Shown here in pieces: positions 40,160 through 50,433 of a DNA stretch of 64,000 nucleotides. This stretch comes from Stercorarius parasiticus (Eukaryota; Chordata; Aves; Charadriiformes; Stercorariidae), in contig VWZL01004596.1 in assembly GCA_013396915.1 (NCBI GenBank), positions 71,334 to 135,333 of the forward strand, read 5' to 3'. Position numbers and translations under genes: made by a program. The notes under the pieces are model-generated. The model was given only the letters and a program-made list of their open reading frames with translations, searched no databases and had not been told where the DNA came from. Each line of letters starts with the position of its first letter. Position 1 is the stretch's first letter.

Positions 40160-41466
40160 ATAAAAATCAACCTCTGAACAGCTGCTGACACCCTTTCACG
40201 AACCAGATTTTGCCAAGCATAACATAGCATCCAAGCTCCTGAAGCTGACCTTCCAATTTTATTAAAGGCATTAACAAGCATACATATGTTTTGTTACAAA
40301 AAAATAAATACATCCTACTTTTGAAGAGATAAACCTATAAATCTTCCAGACTATACTCCTGATTCTATCTTCCATCATTGCTTTAAAAGTTGCAATCGCA
40401 GCTGATTCCAAGATTTCAAAACATCTCTGCTGTATTAACATAAAACATTTATCTAAATACGTATTTTCCCATTTCCTATAATGTTAAAAGAGATGTCTTT
40501 TGTCAAGTAAAATTGACGTTAATGTTTGACTGTTAGGGAAAAAAGTATGTTACCTAGTTGCAGCTCTTACTTAAGAGGACTAAAGGCCCAGTAAGTGAAT
40601 GCAGTAACAGCGCAACAGTATGAGAGCTCCTCCGTACGGAATCCTGCCAAAACTATCTGTTCAGATAAATGGCCTGACAAAAGGGAACCATAAATAAGGT
40701 TACTCCTTCGACATCATAAAGTTGACGCATATCCTGCCCAAGCTAGTTTTGTATAAAACAGCAAATAAATCTAAGAGATAAATAAAATGCAAAGAGATGC
40801 TTTTATTTCAGATAAGCCTGCCTATTTATTCAAAAACCATTTGTGCGACAATTTTGGCCTGTCTGAAACGATTTCTCTGAGTATGTGCAACTCAGATCCA
40901 TTTCCAGCCTATATCACTATAAATACTGATTATTTCATATCCTGTACAGCATATTTTGTGTAACCAAGTTCAATTTAAAACTACAGTTATTAAAATGAAC
41001 CATCAACTTTGCAATTGCCTACAGGGCTTTTTCTTTCTTTCTTTTTTTTTTTTTAAATCTTCTCAATAGTATAAATTGGATAAAGAAGAAAGAAGCCTGA
41101 TGAGAACGTTCGCAACGTGGGGTGAAATAGCACCAAAAACAAAGTGTTGAAAGAGATGTTGAAAAGACTCATAAAATCTTTTTTCATAATTTTGAAAAAT
41201 TCTTTCAGTACGTAAAGCAGAAATATTTTTACCTATAAGCAACAGCAGCACATGTAGTATCTTTAAAAAGAAATGCTTATGCATGTAGTCCAGGCATCCT
41301 CTGGGAGATTTATGGTTTAATCGTTCAATATACCACATACTTTACACAAGCTTTTTTAAAAGTACTGAAATGGAATTTAAACCTAGTTCATTTAGTAGGG
41401 TTTGTACCACGCTATGCAAAAATTAAAACACATTTTCCTTTCAAATTAGAAGGTTTAGTGACCTAC

Positions 41467-41665
41467 CAAATCCTGGAATGCTTTTGAGACTGGATTTGAG
41501 ACAGATTTTTTCAAGTCTGAGGTAGCTGTATCGCAGCAGGCAGTTCCACAGGAACATCCAGTCCATTCGTGTGCGATGGTTCATGATAATGACACTCCTT
41601 TCTCCAGGAACAAATCCATCACCAGTGACAACCACCTTGGCACCAAACACCATCTCCAGCAAGGC
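41467..41665 (-). CDS. LCLAT1: LCLAT1 coding exon 2 (acyltransferase motif I)
   Basis: The second coding exon is 199 nt and covers residues 56-121 plus the first base of codon 122. It opens directly in frame with ALLEMVFGAK after a TTTCTAG acceptor and closes with SIPGF followed by G|GTAGGT. It carries the signature of the PlsC/AGPAT family: NHRTRMDW at residues 84-91, with the catalytic H85 and D90 of the H(X)4D motif, the charge-relay pair of glycerolipid acyltransferases. The following stretch, WNCLLRYSYLRLEKICLK, is characteristic of the LCLAT1 branch rather than the PlsC family at large. The adjoining exons join in phase on both sides. No stop, frameshift or loss of catalytic residues is visible, so the exon looks functional. 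Confidence 0.97.
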
Positions 41666-44097
41666 CTAGAAAGAATATCTCAATATTACGGCTTTACTCC
41701 CAGAAGAAAAGCATCAGCCCATTAGCAATACAAATTAATTTGAATTGTACCATTTTGCTTATTCACTCACATTACCACTGATAAACAAACTTCTGACTCT
41801 TTTCTAGTAAAGCAGTCAGCTTTTCCACAGTAACAGGTAGCTGTTTAATGGAAAGGAAACAAAATTGAACAGCAGTTCCTCCTAGAAGGCACTCTTTTAC
41901 AATGTCCAACATTAAATTTACTTTTCCCCTGTTTTTCCCAGAATACTATCATGCAGGAATAATTCATACTGATTCCCTTACTTTTATAACATGGTAGGTA
42001 AAATCTAGATTAGCTGCACAATTAATCTATTGCCCAATACTGTCAGGTCTGGGAAGGCATTAGAAGCTGCCTTGCTTTTTGCTTGGGTCCAAATAGTCAA
42101 CATATTTGTGCTTGACTTCCACCTGCAAAAAAAGTTAAAATCTAATGGCAGAAAGAGCAGCTGAGAGAGAGAGGAACCCCAAATAAGCTTGAATATAGTA
42201 TAGCGATGCAGACTGAGGTCTGTACAACCCTACAGTGCTACCTTGAAGCCTGGGGCTCCACCCCGCAATTCGAAAAAGCATCAACCACCAAATGCTGGTA
42301 TACAGTCATCTAGGAAGTGCCATCCCAAAGCATGGAACAATGCCTCAAACTTGGAAAGACACAAATAAGAGGCCGGGCAAACAGCTTTCTCCATTTTGCC
42401 TCAACAGCCAGTGATGCTAGAAGTTCACATATGAAACATGTTTCTTGCTTCACCCGCTATGTGGCTCTGAAGGGTCAAGTTATAAACCATAGGTTGGTGG
42501 TTTATCAAAAGAAAAAAAGGCAAGAGCTACACAGTAAGTTTAAGAGGGCCTGGCTTCATAACTGGGACAGCTGGACCATAACCGTGTAGCTAGACTAGTT
42601 GTATAAAACATCAGAGTCCAACAGCATGCTCTGGCCACATTCACACCACTGAAGTTTCTCAACCTCCAAAACAAGGTGGCCGCATACAAATTGCCTATTG
42701 AGAATGGTTTCTGACCCTTGACCATTCCCAAATCATGCAAGAAAGCATATGGAGGAGTGCTGGTTGATTACAGCAAACAACAAGGCAAATAATTCAAAAA
42801 TATGGATGACTGAATGCTACTGCCTTGCAACCTTTAAATACCTAGTGGAAATGTAGAAAATCTCAATAAACAGGAGGTAGACAACAGATACTCCCCAGAG
42901 GTATGACTTATGGCCCTAAGGTTCGGGCCACTGGCAGGACAGTGTCCAACCCAGTTAGCACAGAAAAAGAAACCAGAAAACACAATTGAACATCTAGAGG
43001 TATAAACTTAGCAACTGGCCTTAACATAAAAAATGGAAGCACTTCAAATTACCTCCTTACCTTCTCCTCCCCATTCTTCCTCCAGAAAAAAATATAGAAA
43101 AAAAGTAAAGCCTGGGGATTTAAACAGAGCTCTAGGAAATAAAACAACTTTCTGTTCTGTTCATATTTCTGCCACCTCTGTGCCACAGAACCTCAAAGAA
43201 CACAAATTTCTCAGTTTAACTCACCTGTAAAACTGGAATGACACTCTCACAATCGCAAATGGCTTGAGGTCTCAGAAGGAAAAGCAAAGGCGTCTGCTAT
43301 CAAGAGTAACTACAGACCACCGCAAATGCAGAATAGCACATACAGCTCAAAATGGTAAACAGTTATCTTTTCAGAAAAGAGAGAAGCGTCCTTTTTTGAT
43401 AGTTAAATAAGAATCTTATTATATATTTAACATCTAGTTAAACATAATAATGAACAGACGTCCTGTTCTACATACCCTAATGCTAGTATAAGCCAAACTA
43501 AACCGAAACAGTTAAGACCCACTCACTGGCTCAGCCTGCCGACTCCGCTAGAAAGGAAATAATATGTGGCAGAGTACTGACGAAGGTGGAAGAAGTTTCT
43601 TTTTTCTACAGAGGTCAGTGTCAGAGCTTCCCTGCTGGAGTCCAACTGGTCCAACATTAGGGTTTATTGTTTGGAGACACAAACCCAAGTACCTGCTTCT
43701 TCTGACTAAGAATGGAGTAGCGTAAGGACATAAAACTAATGCAGATGAGGTCTGAGCCTCAAAAAGGTTGGGTGCGAAATCTTTTTCAGACCCCTTTCCT
43801 GAACCTAAATCCCCAAGATGTTTACAAGACAGAATCCTTTTCACAAAGATATATACATTATTTTGGTTTAAGTCCAGTGTGAGCTGAAATTAAACTTCTG
43901 GACTTCAAAAGTTATCAAAAGCTAGTTGTAATAATCCAGAATTATAAGGCCTAGGCAGCTAATCAAATAAACCAGTATTTCATTTCGGAGAGTTTGCAAT
44001 TTTAGAAAAATTGGCAGACAAACAGAGAAAGGGTTGATTTTGTGACACTATCCGTACTCAGTTAAATTTCATCATGACAAGAAATAGCAATCCTTCT

Positions 44098-44153
44098 ATT
44101 CCCTTTACTGGTAATTATTTCTTCCATTCCCTTTACTGGTAATTATTTCTTCC
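44098..44153. repeat. Perfect 28-bp tandem duplication
   Basis: Two identical 28-bp units (ATTCCCTTTACTGGTAATTA followed by TTTCTTCC) lie head to tail in the intron between coding exons 1 and 2. Perfect identity suggests a recent event, possibly polymorphic in the species. Confidence 0.96.
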
Positions 44154-44994
44154 CTCCTAATTTCATCAATTGTAATTTCATTACAATTTAGTAATGATGA
44201 AAAGGACAAAAGTTTCAGAACATGAAACAGCTCACACCCCTTTAAAACACACAGGACGACAGAAACAGGAAAGCAGAAACTATTTGATATGTAATAAAGA
44301 TAAATCTTCCTTTGTGCCACAAGATACGTATTTCTGCACACCAATATAGCATTTTACTTCAGAAAAAGTTAAACAAATCTTTAAAGGCCTAGAGGAACAA
44401 AGTCCCTTGGTTTTTAGAGACTGGATGAAGAGACAGATCCCATTCATACTGCCTTTCCTCAGGAACAATTCAGGGAAGAGCTTTGTTATTGATTTCCAGA
44501 CTCCTATAGCTATAAAGTTGATGCATTATAAGTGAGGAAGACTTCCATTCTAGGGAAAGTTCTTCTTTTTCATCTGAAATCGTTTATCTCTAATTCAACT
44601 ACAAGGACTAAATTCTAAGAGGATTAAGTAAGCAAACAGTGAAGGTCAGCTACAGTGTACCAGACAGTGAATACTCCTCCTAATCAGATAGTTGGAGCAC
44701 AGTTGAAAGGAAGAGTTTATAAGACTACTCATTTAGCAAGTTTGTAATTTACAAAAATCCTCCTGCTTACTAGTGCTTCAGCTGCTCTTCTCTGCTCAGC
44801 ATCTAACCGGCATTGGATGGAGATGTCACAAAAAGGCATTTTCAAGAGTCCGATTAAAACAATGGATTAGCTTACATATAAATTAAACTGTGGAAGAAGA
44901 GAGGGACTGTAGACAGGCACACAATCTGCAACACTGAGCTAAAACCTAAGTCTCCACGGACAGTAAATGTGTTAAGGCCTGTTTTGACAAAAGC

Positions 44995-44995
44995 N
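44995..44995. other. Ambiguous base (N)
   Basis: A single N lies in the reference within the sequence AAGCNAGTAA. It sits in the first intron, 66 nt from the coding exon 1 donor, and does not affect coding. Confidence 0.99.
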
Positions 44996-45060
44996 AGTAA
45001 GTAAAGTAAATTGTGGGATTAGGAACAGTTGCCCAGAACTTGACTTAAACTGCAACTTAC

Positions 45061-45229
45061 CACTGGGAGCGTGAGCCAAGTGGCCACAACACAATCGGTG
45101 ATCCAGCGATACCAGGCCGGCGAGATAAACATCAAAGGTAGAAAAGGACCAAGCATGAATATACTTCCAAAAAAACTTCCCAAGAATAGTGCAAGTACAA
45201 AATATATCCCTTTCCATGATACCATGGCT
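45061..45229 (-). CDS. LCLAT1: LCLAT1 coding exon 1 (start codon and N-terminal membrane segment)
   Basis: This is the first recognisable coding exon of lysocardiolipin acyltransferase 1, a membrane enzyme of the ER and mitochondria-associated membranes that re-acylates lysocardiolipin and other lysophospholipids from acyl-CoA. The exon begins after a pyrimidine-rich CAG acceptor with four bases (AGCC) before the ATG at 45225-45223. The context GCCATGG is a strong Kozak match, which supports this start. The 55 codons run from MVSWKGIYF to ATWLTLPV and agree closely with the mammalian N-terminus. Residues about 7-36 form a hydrophobic signal-anchor or membrane segment. The exon ends on a complete codon (phase 0) before a consensus GTAAGT donor. 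A longer frame continues upstream through MPTFSFRA, but that part is intron. Human isoforms with an extended N-terminus need an upstream coding exon, which I did not find here. Confidence 0.95.
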
Positions 45230-47269
45230 CTGAAAGAGAAAGTTGGCATTATGTTAGAGAGATAAACTAAAAGTCATTACATATCTTTAAGTCCATAGGT
45301 TCAGTTTAAGGTAATATTCCTCCTTTTTCCCCCCACAGCTAACAATAAATAATGACAGTATATGCAAGCAAAATGTTCTACCTCACAAGCAGTAGTAAGA
45401 GAAAGGCTTTATAAATACAGTGATTTGTAAGGAGCATTGGGATACTAAAGGGGTCATAAAAGCATCAGCTACATCATGATTTCCTCCACTTACTGTAATA
45501 TGTAGTTCCACTCTAAAATCTTCAGCAAGCTATTTTTATTATCCAAAGGTACAAAAGAGCTTATATTAAAAAAGAGTTATATTAAACTTTTCAGCCATTA
45601 TCTGTCATTGGCAGAGTACTGATATTCTCACTTTCTGAAGGTAGGGAACTTTGCTTTTCTATTTCTCCATTTTGTTTCTTCTTGCTGAACCCAACATTTC
45701 AGAAACTCGTCTTCCCCATCTAACTAAGGGTCTACACGTGACCCCTTTCAGAAACCACTCAAACCTTGTGAGACTGAATGATTTCAAACACCAGTTCCCT
45801 TTTCAGCACAACAGGGCAGGCAAGCAACGGCTGAAACCTCCCGGCTCACCCTGATTTAGAGAATTTGTGACTTTTTGAAGTCTGCTGTACTTCAGCTGTC
45901 CTTATCAGTTATTTTCCAGCTTATTCCACAAAGAGACAATAGCCTTTGGTTTTTAAGACAGTAGTCTAGACTTGAAATATTTCAGTGTCTGTGCTATCAG
46001 CTAGACTCCCTTATTATAAATTGAAATGTACAGTGCATGGAGCTTCTTAATGCATTACAGCAGAACACTCAGCAATCCTCCAAGCATTTGTAATAGCTAC
46101 AAGCTTTCACAATTTAGTGACTACTACCAGCTATGATAAAGCAAATGTGGAAATATCAATTATCTAAATTAGGGCCTAAAAATAAACTGTTTTCATCTAT
46201 TTAGGACTCAACCAATTGTTTATAAAATCAAAGGTTAAGTAGAAGTCACTTTTCAGTCACTTTACTATTTTAGAAGTTGTAAGAGCTCAGATAGACAGGA
46301 CTTCAGGACAAGAAAAACAGGAAGCTGGTGTTTTTAATTTTAAAATAAGCAATGGAAAAGTAATCTATTAAGCTTTGTGTACTGTAACGTACATGATTTA
46401 TCTCAAGTGTGTTTTGTGCAATGTCCATAGCAATAATGTTTGCACAGCAAAGTAAAAAGGCAAGAAATGGCAACACTAGAGTTGCTAGCACCTGGATTTG
46501 CTTCTGCTACTTCATGTTGACAAGTCACAAGAAATTAGCTCTATTTTGGGATAGTTTTAGTTTTAAACAATTTCCTAAACTGTACACATTTGGAAGAAGG
46601 CCAAGAGAAGAGGTCATGCGAATTTGTTAATGTAAGAAGGATATAAGAAGCTGTATTTAGCCCGATTTCTGCAGCATCTCAAAAAAAGTGACACTAAATA
46701 CAAACGTTCACTGATAGCTATATTAGAAAGATTTTAACGCAATGAAATTTGAATTCAAACAAATACATATTATTTACATCCTGGAGTACGGAGCCAAATC
46801 TTTCCTGCCAAAGGCAAGAACTAAATAACCAGCTGCCCATGTATGCACATACTAAGTAGGATCAATTTTAACATATCAAGGGATCCTTGCAGAGCATTGC
46901 TTTGAAGAAACAATGCTCCAGCTGTCGTCTTGTCTTTGTTACCACAAACCTGCATGGGGAAAGTCCGAAATAAAGGTAGCAGATGACAAAAAATAAAAAC
47001 CCACAGAAGGACAGAAACAACAGAAAGGGCAAAGAAAAGCATGAACTGCAGCAGGACTAGAAGAAAAGGCCTTCTCCTGACATATCAAGATTTGAGACCT
47101 ACTGCAAAAGGCAGCAGAGAGGATGAAAATTCAATGTGCTTGATTTAATCAAGCGTTTTTCTGAGGAACACACACAGCAAAACGACTGGAAACATCTAGG
47201 GACTGCTTTCAGACACATAAAACCCACTAGCAAACAGAGAACAGGAGTTTGTTTAGCTTCAGCCAGCCA

Positions 47270-47447
47270 CTACGGTCCTCTGCGAGGCTGCTTAGAGCCG
47301 CTGGTCATCAAGTCAGACGCCGTGATGTCCACCAGACAGACACCCCGGCTCCAGGCAGCTGCTGGAAAACACGGAGGCTCAGGTTCCACTTCCAAACACT
47401 TGACCGCTGCGCACAGGTAACCACAGAGTTAATGAGCGAAGACACGG
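47270..47447. other. CpG-enriched patch upstream of LCLAT1 coding exon 1
   Basis: I count 11 CpG dinucleotides in about 180 bp, in a window where CpG is otherwise rare. The patch is too short to be called a CpG island by usual criteria. It lies about 2 kb upstream of the first coding exon. Overlapping + strand frames cross it (47136-47420 and 47249-47464) but resemble no known protein. Confidence 0.6.
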
Positions 47448-47609
47448 CTCTGTCATCCTCCTAGACTCCTAGGACAGCAATGTAGGTCACTTATTTACAG
47501 GCTGAGCTTTTCAGTTTACATTGGTCCTTCCCCTCAAATTATAGCACAGAGCCAAATATTTAAGAAAAACCTTTTCTGTATTTTATGTGAAAGACTGTCT
47601 CACAAACAA

Positions 47610-47627
47610 TTTTTTTTTTTTTTTTTT
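47610..47627. repeat. T18 homopolymer
   Basis: Eighteen consecutive T form the longest homopolymer run I noticed in the window. It is flanked by ordinary AT-rich DNA. Confidence 0.9.
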
Positions 47628-48617
47628 AGATGAAGTTATCTGAGCTATGGCAAAGACCTGAGGAAGTTCTGAAGTTTCTCTTCTTCACCCTGCACCCCAG
47701 CAGCATTTTTTTTAACCTTACAATATATACATATAGAAGTTATACTGTATTCCACTGGGTTAAACACTGTAGTGTTTATTTCTAGACACAAAAGATATCA
47801 ATGTGTTTTTAATTGTTGTGATTGATCTCTTTTACTGGCATAGTTTAAAAGTATGATACATACCATATTTTGCTTATATATAGTATGTTACATATCTTCA
47901 CACATATACACATGTATTTATCTAGAATAATGAATAGACTTTGTCTCTGAATTACCTCCACCACAATAAAGCACATACCACGCAAACAGGTATGAGAACA
48001 GAAAAACAATTCACTCTCGAGCAAAACTGCAAAATGAGAAGCCTATGAGAACTTGAAGAACTTACAGCAGAGAGCAACCATCCAGCTGGCCTCCTGAAAA
48101 AAATGCTCAGCAAGCTCATTTTAGTAACAAGGTGAAAATGTTAACACACACAACCCATCTGTTTTCATTTGTGGGTTCACGTGGTGGAGTTACAGCCTGG
48201 ACAATAGGTTACATGATTTAAAACGCATCTGCCTACGCGTGTCAGTTGAGAAACATTTATATATGCTGTCATTGTAGCCAACAGTCCAGGATGGGTATTC
48301 ATCACGCAAGCTGCTGGGCGCATTGGCTGCCAACAGTACATGCCCTGGGCTGGTCAGCAGAAGCATTTCTCTGGGCGTGTTTAGAGCAGGGAGGGCTGAG
48401 AGAGGAAGCTGAAGCCCCAGGCTGGACCTGACAGTCACCAGACCCCGTGCACCATTGAAGCCATGTGCCCTCTCTAACTCAAATGGTGCCACAGGGAGTC
48501 AGCTCCAGCACCTCCTCGGCTAGGAGTACAGCAAACAAGTTTGTAAATTGTACAGAGCCAGCTCTGGTCAGATGAAATAATTAGTCACAACTCTGTGTGC
48601 TACTAAAGCTTCAGTAC

Positions 48618-49149
48618 GGTGCTCTCGTGAGACCCCACCTAGAGTAATGCACCCAACTCCGGGCCCACAACATAAGAAGGACATGGACCTGTTGGAACGG
48701 GTCCACAGGAAGACCACGAAGCTGATCAGAGGGCTGGAGCACCTCTCCTACAAAGGCAGGCTGAAGGAGTTGGGGTTGTTCAGCCTGGAGAAGAGAGGGC
48801 TCCAGGGAGACCTTATAGCAGCCTTCCAGTACCTAAATGGGGCCTACAGGAGAGATGGGGAGGGACTCTTTATCAGGGAGTGTAGTGATAGGACGAGGGG
48901 GAATGGTTTTAAACTGAAAGAGGGGAGATTCAGATTAGATATTAGGAAGAAATTCTTCACCATGAGGGTAGTGAGACACTGGAACAGGCTGCCCAGAGAA
49001 GATGTGGATGCCCCATCCCTGGAGATGTTCAAGGCCAGGCTGGATGGGGCTTTGAGCAACCTGGTCTAGTGGGAGGTGTCCCTGCCCAGGGCAGGGGGGT
49101 TGGAACTAGCTCATCTTTAAGGTGCCTTCCAACTCTAACCGTTCTATGA
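48618..49149 (+). repeat. CR1 LINE fragment, 5'-truncated, with 140-codon frame
   Basis: This is a CR1 3' fragment of about 530 nt. It begins around CTCTCGTGAGACCCCACC and ends with CCTTCCAACTCTAACCGTTC and a single ATTCTATG-like unit. The + strand retains an open 140-codon frame (48647-49069) that aligns along its length with the frame of the 2.7-kb copy: [47 protein letters not shown] and LDGALSNLV. It is ORF2 C-terminal sequence without the RT catalytic core. It lies antisense to LCLAT1, about 0.8 kb from the next CR1 fragment in the same orientation. Confidence 0.93.
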
Positions 49150-49977
49150 ATTACCCTGTCTCTGAAGCAGTCCAGTTGTGTTCACAATGCCGCAACCTGA
49201 CTAACCAACCCTGTTTTGCCTGTCCTCCCTCAGCTCTGTATCCTCACCTTTTTCCCTTCCCAAGGGCAACCCCTCTCCCAGTCCCCACCATACATCTCCC
49301 ATCCTGAGGCAGCAATATCCTTCCCATACACCCCCATTGCAATTCCAGCTTGCCTGGGCAGGCGAGGAGCAGCACGCTCCCAGTGGCCACACAGCCAGCC
49401 AAAAAGGAAAGCCATTGTGCCGAGGACCGCATGGCTGGCATGCTGGCTCAGCTAATGAGTCCGGCCAGGCCAGGCTCAGCACACCAGCGTCCACTTGTGT
49501 TGGCACTACAAGGGCTGTGGTACCCAGTTTACCATTGTGTCAGTCACCCGAGGAATGAATTCCCAGACACCTACTACCAAAGGCAACAGGGAATTGAGGC
49601 TATTATCCTCCTTTCACATCTCTCAGCCGCTTAAACACCTAGCCTGCAATCAAAGTATCCTCACAGACATCTATGTCAGCCATCCTAAATCTAACATATT
49701 CATTCAACAGGAGAAGTAACAGCTACAAATCAATGCAAGATACAAGCCTGCAGCTTCGAAACATGATTAAAAAACAAACAAATAATCCCAAAGGGAAAGG
49801 AGTACTTAATGAGGACTTGTAAAATGATCTAAAACAAATGTGACAAGTCTCAAAACAATGCAAGCCGGAGCTGACTCATGTCAGAGATGAGACACCCAAG
49901 AAATGAGCTGAAGGATTCAACAGGAAGCCTGAATTACAGAACCCAAGCATTTTCAAAGTACAGAATACTGTGTCCTT

Positions 49978-50311
49978 GTAGTGGCCTTCCAGTACCTGAA
50001 GGGGGCCTACAAGAGAGCTGGGGAGGGGCTGTTTGCAAGGGCATGGAGTGACAGGACGAGGGGCAACGGTTATAAACCAGAGCAGGGCAGGTTTAGATTA
50101 GACATCAGGAAGAAGTTCTTTACAATGAGGCTGGTGAGACACTGGAACAGGTTGCACAGAGAGGTGGTAGAGGCCCCATCCCTGGAGACATTCAAGGCCA
50201 GGCTCGATGAGGCTCTGAGCAACCTGATCTAGTTGAAGATGTCCCTGCTTACTGCAGGGGGGTTGGACTAGATGGCCTTTAAAGGTCCCTTCCAACCCAA
50301 CGCATTCTATA
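49978..50311 (+). repeat. CR1 LINE fragment, 3' end
   Basis: This CR1 tail of about 334 nt begins abruptly inside ORF2 ([16 protein letters not shown]) and continues through FFTMRLVRHWNRLHREVVEA to LDEALSNLI. It then has the 3' UTR block GGCCTTTAAAGGTCCCTTCC and a final ATTCTATA. The 83-codon frame at 49981-50232 is still open. It has the same orientation as the copy at 48618-49149, but the overlapping portions differ at many sites. They look like separate insertions rather than one split element or a recent local duplication. Confidence 0.92.
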
Positions 50312-50398
50312 CAGAAGTATTCCTTTACTGCTGCTGACAACTCTCTCTTCTCTAATGCAGCAATCACTCTTAACACTGGATTTCGCATGTATTGCTGC

Positions 50399-50433
50399 CT
50401 TTATGCATCTTAAAGCATTTAAGATGCATAAAG
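50399..50433. repeat. Perfect 16-bp inverted repeat with 3-nt loop
   Basis: The left arm CTTTATGCATCTTAAA (50399-50414) is the exact reverse complement of the right arm TTTAAGATGCATAAAG (50418-50433), with GCA between. Beyond a 4-nt bulge, ATTG at 50391-50394 can pair with CAAT at 50434-50437, lengthening the stem. It lies about 90 bp past the end of a CR1 fragment. Confidence 0.95.

Larger units (their letters stand above)
28810..41466 (-). other. LCLAT1: LCLAT1 intron 2 (between coding exons 2 and 3)
   Basis: This is a GT-AG intron of 12,657 nt, phase 1, with a GTAGGT donor and an ACTTTAG acceptor. It holds one older CR1 3' fragment (30778-31018), imperfect short tandem duplications at 30090-30130, 31541-31582 and 33675-33718, and a G10 run at 40150-40159. 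AT-rich simple sequence lies around 29323-29365 and 35258-35275. No reading frame inside it is recognisable. Confidence 0.85.
41666..45060 (-). other. LCLAT1: LCLAT1 intron 1 (between coding exons 1 and 2)
   Basis: This is a GT-AG intron of 3,395 nt, phase 0, with a consensus GTAAGT donor and a TTTCTAG acceptor. It contains a perfect 28-bp tandem duplication at 44098-44153 and one ambiguous base (N) at 44995, 66 nt inside the intron from the donor. The stretch 42230-42960 has a slightly higher GC content than its surroundings and could be an old unrecognised repeat, but I cannot name it. Confidence 0.85.

Noticed and set aside
42230..42960. Possible old transposon or retroviral remnant in intron 1
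   Set aside because: Composition differs slightly from its surroundings, but I see no terminal repeats, target duplications or recognisable coding motifs.
45226..45249. Upstream in-frame ATG (MPTFSFRA) before MVSWKGIY
   Set aside because: The extra codons read through the polypyrimidine tract and CAG acceptor, so they are intron. The conserved start is MVSW at 45225.
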